From: DATHBD01 sp035296325
GTDB taxonomy: Bacteria; Actinomycetota; Actinomycetes; Mycobacteriales; Micromonosporaceae
Direction of reading: 5' to 3'
NCBI GenBank assembly: GCA_035296325.1
Contig: DATHBD010000060.1
Location: forward strand, 193,804-257,803
DNA length: 64,000 nucleotides
The stretch's first letter is position 1. The number at the start of each line of letters is the position of its first letter. The position numbers and the translations under genes are program-made. The notes beneath the pieces were generated by a model. That model had not been told where the DNA came from. It did not search any database and worked only from the letters and a program-made list of their open reading frames with translations. This document shows, piece by piece, positions 60,085 to 64,000 of the stretch.

Positions 60085-60342
60085 TCAGGCTGAATGGGCG
60101 CGGACCCGGAAGCCTCCCCGGCGCTTCACAGCACGCCGTTCTTCTTCGCTCAACCCGCCCCACACACCGGCATCCTGACCCGAGTCGAGAGCCCACTGAA
60201 GGCAGTCGTCGACCACTGAGCAGCGCCGGCACACCGCCTTGGCCTGTTCTACCTGCAGGATTGCAGGGCCCGACGTCCCAATTGGGAAGAACAGCTCCGG
60301 GTCCTCATCACGGCAGGCAGCATGGTGGCGCCAGTCCGACAT
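60085..60342 (-). CDS. whiB1: WhiB1-like regulator
   Basis: An 85-residue compact WhiB protein from ATG 60342 behind AAGGAG. Cluster Cys are at about 10, 38, 41 and 47 (AACRDED, VCRRCSVVDDC), and the turn is DAGVWGGLSEEERRAVKRR. The size, the lack of extensions and the position next to pdtaS-type genes match WhiB1, an essential [4Fe-4S] NO-sensitive regulator. A CRP-like site lies upstream. Confidence 0.93.
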   Translation of the reverse strand: MSDWRHHAACRDEDPELFFPIGTSGPAILQVEQAKAVCRRCSVVDDCLQWALDSGQDAGVWGGLSEEERRAVKRRGGFRVRAHSA

Positions 60343-60747
60343 GGCGGCAACACTCCTTGATTTCCTCGCGAACGATCCATTGAATATGCGTACTTCTATT
60401 ATGTGCATCTCGCGGTGAAGGTCGCAGAAGTCTGAGGACCGTCCCGTGAGGGGTATATGCCGAGTCCGATCGGCGATGCGCTGCCGCAACGCACCGATAC
60501 GGCTCTTTCGCTTGTGAATACTTTCACGAACGGGCGGGATGTCAAGGGGGATTCTCGAAAAAAACTGCAGACCGTGAGGGACCTCACGACGGGTTTGTCC
60601 GGTTACGTAGGGAGATGGACGTAGTACCCGACGGCAGCGTGCGATTGAAATATGACTCAGTGTAGCTAGACGACTGTACTGTGCAGACTCGGCGCGCCCG
60701 ACGTTGGCAACTTCACCTGTTCAACGACGGCCGAGTCGCCCGGTCAC
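60343..60747. other. intergenic region upstream of whiB1
   Basis: 405 bp with no supported gene. It holds the CRP-like site at 60513-60528. It is AT-richer than its neighbours in places (about 60545-60580 and 60640-60670), and may hold both the whiB1 promoter and unidentified signals. Confidence 0.45.
60513..60528. promoter_or_regulatory. CRP-like site upstream of whiB1
   Basis: TGTGA-ATACTT-TCACG matches the CRP consensus TGTGA-N6-TCACA with one mismatch, about 170 bp upstream of the whiB1 start. CRP controls whiB1 in mycobacteria. Confidence 0.6.
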
Positions 60748-61689
60748 TCAGCAGACTACGCGCAATGCCCGCGGGATCGACGCGAGTTCCAGCTTGTCCC
60801 GCTCGCCGAGGTAGTCCCCGTCGACCTGGAACGCCGTGGGGCGGGCTGCCCGCAGGGTGAACCCGGCAAGGTCATGGAGTCGCAGCACCTGCTTGCCGTG
60901 CGGGTTCGGGTGCCCGGAGAACATCTGCGTCACGGTGCGTACCGTGCTGCTGAACCGAAGGTTGCGCAGGGCCAGGATGTCGAGGCCGGTGTCGAACGAG
61001 GCATCGGGGGAGCAGTGGATCGGTCGCTGACCGAGGTAGGTCCAGGGCGCGGTGTTCTGCACCATCGCCGTCGCCAGGCCGGCCTCGGCGGGTTCCCCCG
61101 GGCGCTCCAGGGTGATGGCAGGCATCCGGCGCTCCGCGCCGACGGCGTACTGCGCCAGCGTCGCGCGCACGTACAGGGCCGGCGTGGAGACTGCCCCACG
61201 CGTACGGGCCTCCTCCACCCGCCGGACCACTTCGGCGTCGATCCCGAGGCCGCAGCAGAAGGTGAAGTAACGGTCCTCCGCCCGGCCGAGCCCAACCGTG
61301 CGGGTGTGGCCGGCCCGGAGCGCCTCGAGAATGACGCCGGTGCCCTCGGTCCAGTCCCGGGGTAGGCCGAGTGCCCGGGCGAACACGTTGGTGGAGCCGC
61401 CGGGCACCACCGCGAGCGCGGGCCGCTGCTCGGCACGCCCTTCGGGGGCACCGGCATCAGCCGTCATCAGCCCGTTGACCACTTCGTTGACCGTGCCGTC
61501 ACCACCGAGCGTCACCACGAGCTCGAACTTCGACCGTGCCGCTTCCCGCGCCAGCTGGGCGGCGTGACCCCGCTCCTCGGTGTGCACCGCGGTGAGGTCG
61601 ACCTGACTGCCGAGGGCACGAACCAGGACGTCCCGGATGCGCGGGGTGGTCGTCGTCGCGTTCGGGTTGACGACGAGCAGGGCGCGCAT
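60748..61689 (-). CDS. diacylglycerol/lipid kinase family protein (DAGK catalytic domain)
   Basis: A 313-residue protein. RALLVVNPNATTTTPRI, GGDGTVNEVVNG and AVVPGGSTNVFARALGLP are the lipid-kinase signature, followed by a beta-sandwich with PTAFQVDGDYLGE. It phosphorylates a lipid such as diacylglycerol in phospholipid turnover. It lies in the same order near whiB1 as I recall from mycobacteria. Confidence 0.93.
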   Translation of the reverse strand: MRALLVVNPNATTTTPRIRDVLVRALGSQVDLTAVHTEERGHAAQLAREAARSKFELVVTLGGDGTVNEVVNGLMTADAGAPEGRAEQRPALAVVPGGSTNVFARALGLPRDWTEGTGVILEALRAGHTRTVGLGRAEDRYFTFCCGLGIDAEVVRRVEEARTRGAVSTPALYVRATLAQYAVGAERRMPAITLERPGEPAEAGLATAMVQNTAPWTYLGQRPIHCSPDASFDTGLDILALRNLRFSSTVRTVTQMFSGHPNPHGKQVLRLHDLAGFTLRAARPTAFQVDGDYLGERDKLELASIPRALRVVC

Positions 61690-61788
61690 GGCCGGCACTG
61701 TACCCCGCCCCACCCACCGGCGCTGTCGCCCGGACGACCGGTGGCTCAGCCCCGCGGTGGCGCGGAATGCGCCCGGTACAGTGGCCCG

Positions 61789-62193
61789 GTGACCGAGCCG
61801 ACCGCGGACGCTGCCGGGGTGCCGTCCCGGACCACCCTGCGGTGGGCGGTTCGTCTGATCCTGGCCCAGGTGGTGGCGCTGGCGCTGCTCACCGCGGCGC
61901 TCGGTTACGGCAGCCTGGTCGACCGGTCCACGACGGCGCGCATGGCCGCGTCGGTCACCGGCTACGCCCTGCTCCTCACGGTGTTGCTGGGATGCGCGGG
62001 CGTCGGCCTGGCCCGTCATCGACGCTGGGCCCGCGGGCCCGCGATCGTGCTCGAGTTGCTCCAGGTGCCGATCGGCTTCGGGCTGCTCGCCGGCGGCCTG
62101 GCCGTCGTGGGCGTGCCGATGCTGGCGGCCAGCATCGGTGCGGCCGGTCTGTTGCTGGCGCCGTCGACCAGGTTCGCGCTCGCCGACCGCTGA
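61789..62193 (+). CDS. small integral membrane protein
   Basis: A 134-residue protein from GTG 61789 with four hydrophobic helices (LILAQVVALALLTAALGYG, SVTGYALLLTVLLGCAGVG, IVLELLQVPIGFGLLAG and VPMLAASIGAAGLLLA). No catalytic motif is present. It lies divergently next to the DAG-kinase-like gene, as I recall for the mycobacterial homologue. Confidence 0.8.
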   Translation: MTEPTADAAGVPSRTTLRWAVRLILAQVVALALLTAALGYGSLVDRSTTARMAASVTGYALLLTVLLGCAGVGLARHRRWARGPAIVLELLQVPIGFGLLAGGLAVVGVPMLAASIGAAGLLLAPSTRFALADR

Positions 62194-62283
62194 GCCGGGA
62201 GGGCTGCCCCCCGATCGTGTTGTCGCGCGGCGGTACGGTCGAGACGTCGATGATTTCCACCGGCGGGCGTAGGCTCACCTGTC

Positions 62284-63015
62284 GTGAGTGTTGATCAGGC
62301 GGTTCGCCTGCCCGCATATCAGGTGCTCGCCGACGAACTGCGTACCGAGATCATCTCGGGGCGGTTGTGTCCGGGGCAGCGACTGCCGACCGAGCCGCAG
62401 CTCTGCGCGCATTCCGGCCTGAGCCGATCCACGGTCCGGGAGGCGTTACGACTCTTGGCGAGCCAGCACCTCATCGTCACGACCAGGGGCGTGACCGGCG
62501 GCAGCTTCGTGGCCCGGCCCAGTGCCGCGCAGCTGGCCGACTCCCTGACGCTCGGTATGGACATGCTGCTGTCCTCCGGGACGATCGTGACCCCACACGT
62601 GCTGGAGGCCCGGGGCCTGATCGAGGTGCCCGCAGCCGCGATGGCCGCCGAACGGCGCACCGACGAGCATCTCGGCGCCATGCGGGACGCCCTGCGCAGC
62701 GCTCAGGCGCCCGAGGTCGACACCGTGGTGGCCGCACACAACCGCTTTCACACCGTGCTCGCGGCGGCCACCGGCAATCCGCTGCTCGAGCTGATCACGT
62801 CGCCGCTGTACGGCCTGGCCCACGAGCGGGTCGCCGTCGCGCAGGCGACCCCGGACGCCCTCCGCGAGATCCGCGAGGAGCACCTGGCGATCCTGCGCGC
62901 CGTCGAGGACCGTGACCCGGCGGCAGCCATGCAGGCCTGTCGGGTCCACCTCGTCTCGCTGCGCCCGATGTACGATTCGCCCGCTCCCGGGGGGCCTGCG
63001 CCAGCGGCTCAGTGA
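62284..63015 (+). CDS. GntR/FadR-family transcriptional regulator
   Basis: A 243-residue protein from GTG 62284. The winged helix is LADELRTEIISGRLCPGQRLPTE with SRSTVREALRLL. The C-terminal FCD domain has metal-binding His in EARGLIEVPA, NRFHTVLAAATGNPLL and EEHLAILRAV. It senses an organic acid and regulates nearby metabolism. The target is unknown. It overlaps the RsbW-like gene by 7 bases. Confidence 0.9.
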   Translation: MSVDQAVRLPAYQVLADELRTEIISGRLCPGQRLPTEPQLCAHSGLSRSTVREALRLLASQHLIVTTRGVTGGSFVARPSAAQLADSLTLGMDMLLSSGTIVTPHVLEARGLIEVPAAAMAAERRTDEHLGAMRDALRSAQAPEVDTVVAAHNRFHTVLAAATGNPLLELITSPLYGLAHERVAVAQATPDALREIREEHLAILRAVEDRDPAAAMQACRVHLVSLRPMYDSPAPGGPAPAAQ

Positions 63016-63425
63016 ACCGTCGGACGACGCTTGGTGAGCTGGATCGTCGCCCGCAGCGGTGAAATCTCGGCGGCCACCTCGTCGGTGAGCGCACTGAGCA
63101 CCTGCCAGGCGAACGAGTCCCCGGAGGGCAGCCGCACTCCATCGGACGCCACCGGCACACTGGTCCCGATCGAGAGCTCGTCCCCGGTCGCGGTGAACCG
63201 GCAGGTCAGGTCGGCATCCTCGACGGCCACCGCGAGCAGCATCGCGCACGCCTCGTCAACGGCGATGCGCAGGTCCTCGATCTCGTCGAGGGTGAACTGC
63301 AGGCGCGCGGCGAGACCCGCGGTGGCGGTCCGGAGGACGCCGAGGTAGGCGCCGGCGGCGGGCACCGTCAGGAGCACGACGTCGTCGTCAGAGACTTTGG
63401 ACGTGTCAGGTACGAGCTGTGTCAC
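63009..63425 (-). CDS. RsbW/anti-sigma-like histidine kinase-type ATPase
   Basis: A 138-residue protein from GTG 63425 behind GGGGG. The GHKL core is LDEIEDLRIAVDEACAMLL (N-box) with DGVRLPSGDSFAWQVLSAL near the C-terminus. Such proteins bind and phosphorylate anti-anti-sigma factors in the SigB/SigF pathway. No sigF gene is adjacent in the window, and it may lie beyond 64 kb. Confidence 0.85.
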   Translation of the reverse strand: MTQLVPDTSKVSDDDVVLLTVPAAGAYLGVLRTATAGLAARLQFTLDEIEDLRIAVDEACAMLLAVAVEDADLTCRFTATGDELSIGTSVPVASDGVRLPSGDSFAWQVLSALTDEVAAEISPLRATIQLTKRRPTVH

Positions 63426-63503
63426 GGCGACCCCCTGCGGCAACTCTACGGTGTGCCGTGACCGGCCCCCGCGCCGGCGTGCCGGCTCCGGGGGCCGTCC
63501 GGA

Positions 63504-63917
63504 TCAGGCCTGCTTCGTCTCCCAGAAGATCTTGGCGATCTCGTCGATCTTCTGCAGCAGCTGCTCGGCGACGGCCGGGTCGACCGAGCCCTTGGCGCCG
63601 CTGGCACCGGCGAGCTTCGTCGCCTCATTGAACAACTGGTGCAGGTGCGGGTACTTCTCGAAGTGCGGGGGCTTGAAGTAGTCGGTCCACAGCACCCACA
63701 GGTGGTGCTTGACGAGGTCCGAGCGCTCTTCCTTGATGATGATGGCGCGGGTCTGGAAGACGGGGTCGCTGTTGCTCGCCATCTTCTCGGCGATCGCCTT
63801 GACCGACTGTGCCTCGATCCTCGCCTGGGCCGGGTCGTAGACGCCACAGGGCAGGTCGCAATGCGCGTGCACCTCAATGGCGGGTGCCAGCAGACGGGGC
63901 AGAAGACGCAGCAGCAT
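63504..63917 (-). CDS. sodN: nickel superoxide dismutase (Ni-SOD)
   Basis: A 137-residue protein from ATG 63917 behind GGAAGGA. The mature N-terminus HCDLPCGVY forms the nickel hook (His19, Cys20, Cys24 of the precursor) after an 18-residue propeptide removed by a dedicated protease. The rest is a four-helix bundle (KIDEIAKIFWETKQA at the end). It disproportionates superoxide in the cytoplasm. The maturation protease gene sodX is not in the window. Confidence 0.95.
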   Translation of the reverse strand: MLLRLLPRLLAPAIEVHAHCDLPCGVYDPAQARIEAQSVKAIAEKMASNSDPVFQTRAIIIKEERSDLVKHHLWVLWTDYFKPPHFEKYPHLHQLFNEATKLAGASGAKGSVDPAVAEQLLQKIDEIAKIFWETKQA

Positions 63918-64000
63918 CGGGTGTCCTTCCGGTCGGTTCGTCCAGCGCGTGCTGATGGGGAGAATACTCCCGGACCTTAGCGGCTGCTTGCTGCTGAAAC
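63918..64000. other. right edge, upstream of sodN
   Basis: 83 bp of promoter region before the window ends. No gene is seen and no Nur/Fur site was recognised. Confidence 0.4.

Overview
The window is a high-GC chromosomal segment of an actinobacterium, most likely a member of the Micromonosporaceae (Micromonospora/Salinispora type). The basis is the extreme third-position GC, three WhiB-family genes, a mycoredoxin, a SigR/RsrA pair, a nickel superoxide dismutase, an UPF0182 membrane protein and the gene orders described below. No rRNA, CRISPR array or intact transposase was seen. One tRNA (initiator Met) is present.

Region 1 (1-20.6 kb) is core genome. From memory it is collinear with the mycobacterial Rv3193c-Rv3202c neighbourhood: the end of an AdnB-like helicase-nuclease, a membrane protein, a catalytic/non-catalytic M16 peptidase pair, NudC, mycoredoxin, UvrD2, WhiB7 with a long leader and attenuator, an ABC1 kinase, a ThiF-like E1 protein, a YgjP-type metallopeptidase, a CofC-like protein, a DUF2342 zincin, a PDZ-Lon protease and UPF0182.

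Region 2 (20.7-33.2 kb) is accessory DNA beginning next to tRNA-fMet. It holds an SDR, an XRE-TPR regulator and small proteins. Its centre is a tightly overlapped operon (24.4-28.3 kb): a CgeB-like glycosyltransferase, a divergent thymidylate-synthase-family enzyme, a nucleoside-diphosphate-kinase-like protein and a radical SAM enzyme. A DEDD exonuclease, a Nudix hydrolase and two kinase-fold phosphotransferases follow. I read this as a candidate nucleotide- or nucleic-acid-modifying system, and it is the most novel-looking part of the window.

Region 3 (33.2-43.6 kb) is mixed: divergent DJ-1/GlxA genes, DUF3618, an Rcp1-like response regulator, a flavin reductase, an alpha-oxoamine synthase with a GNAT partner, a large membrane PAS-GADEF-EAL protein, an MT0933-like antitoxin and an EamA-like transporter.

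Region 4 (43.6-62.2 kb) returns to core genes resembling mycobacterial Rv3217c-Rv3228: HisN, a DUF2087 protein, RsgA, AroA, SRAP, a WhiB protein, a hydrolase, SigR-RsrA, a biotinyl carrier, a TetR/MFS pair with a mirror-symmetric operator region, PdtaS, a sulfur-assimilation operon (leader peptide, sulfite reductase, zinc ribbon, CysH, ferrochelatase), WhiB1 and a DAG-kinase-like protein. The right end carries a GntR regulator, an RsbW-like ATPase and Ni-SOD.

The core regulators (WhiB7, WhiB1, SigR/RsrA, mycoredoxin, Ni-SOD, cysteine leader) form a redox, sulfur and antibiotic stress network. All functions are inferred by reading translated motifs; no database search was run.
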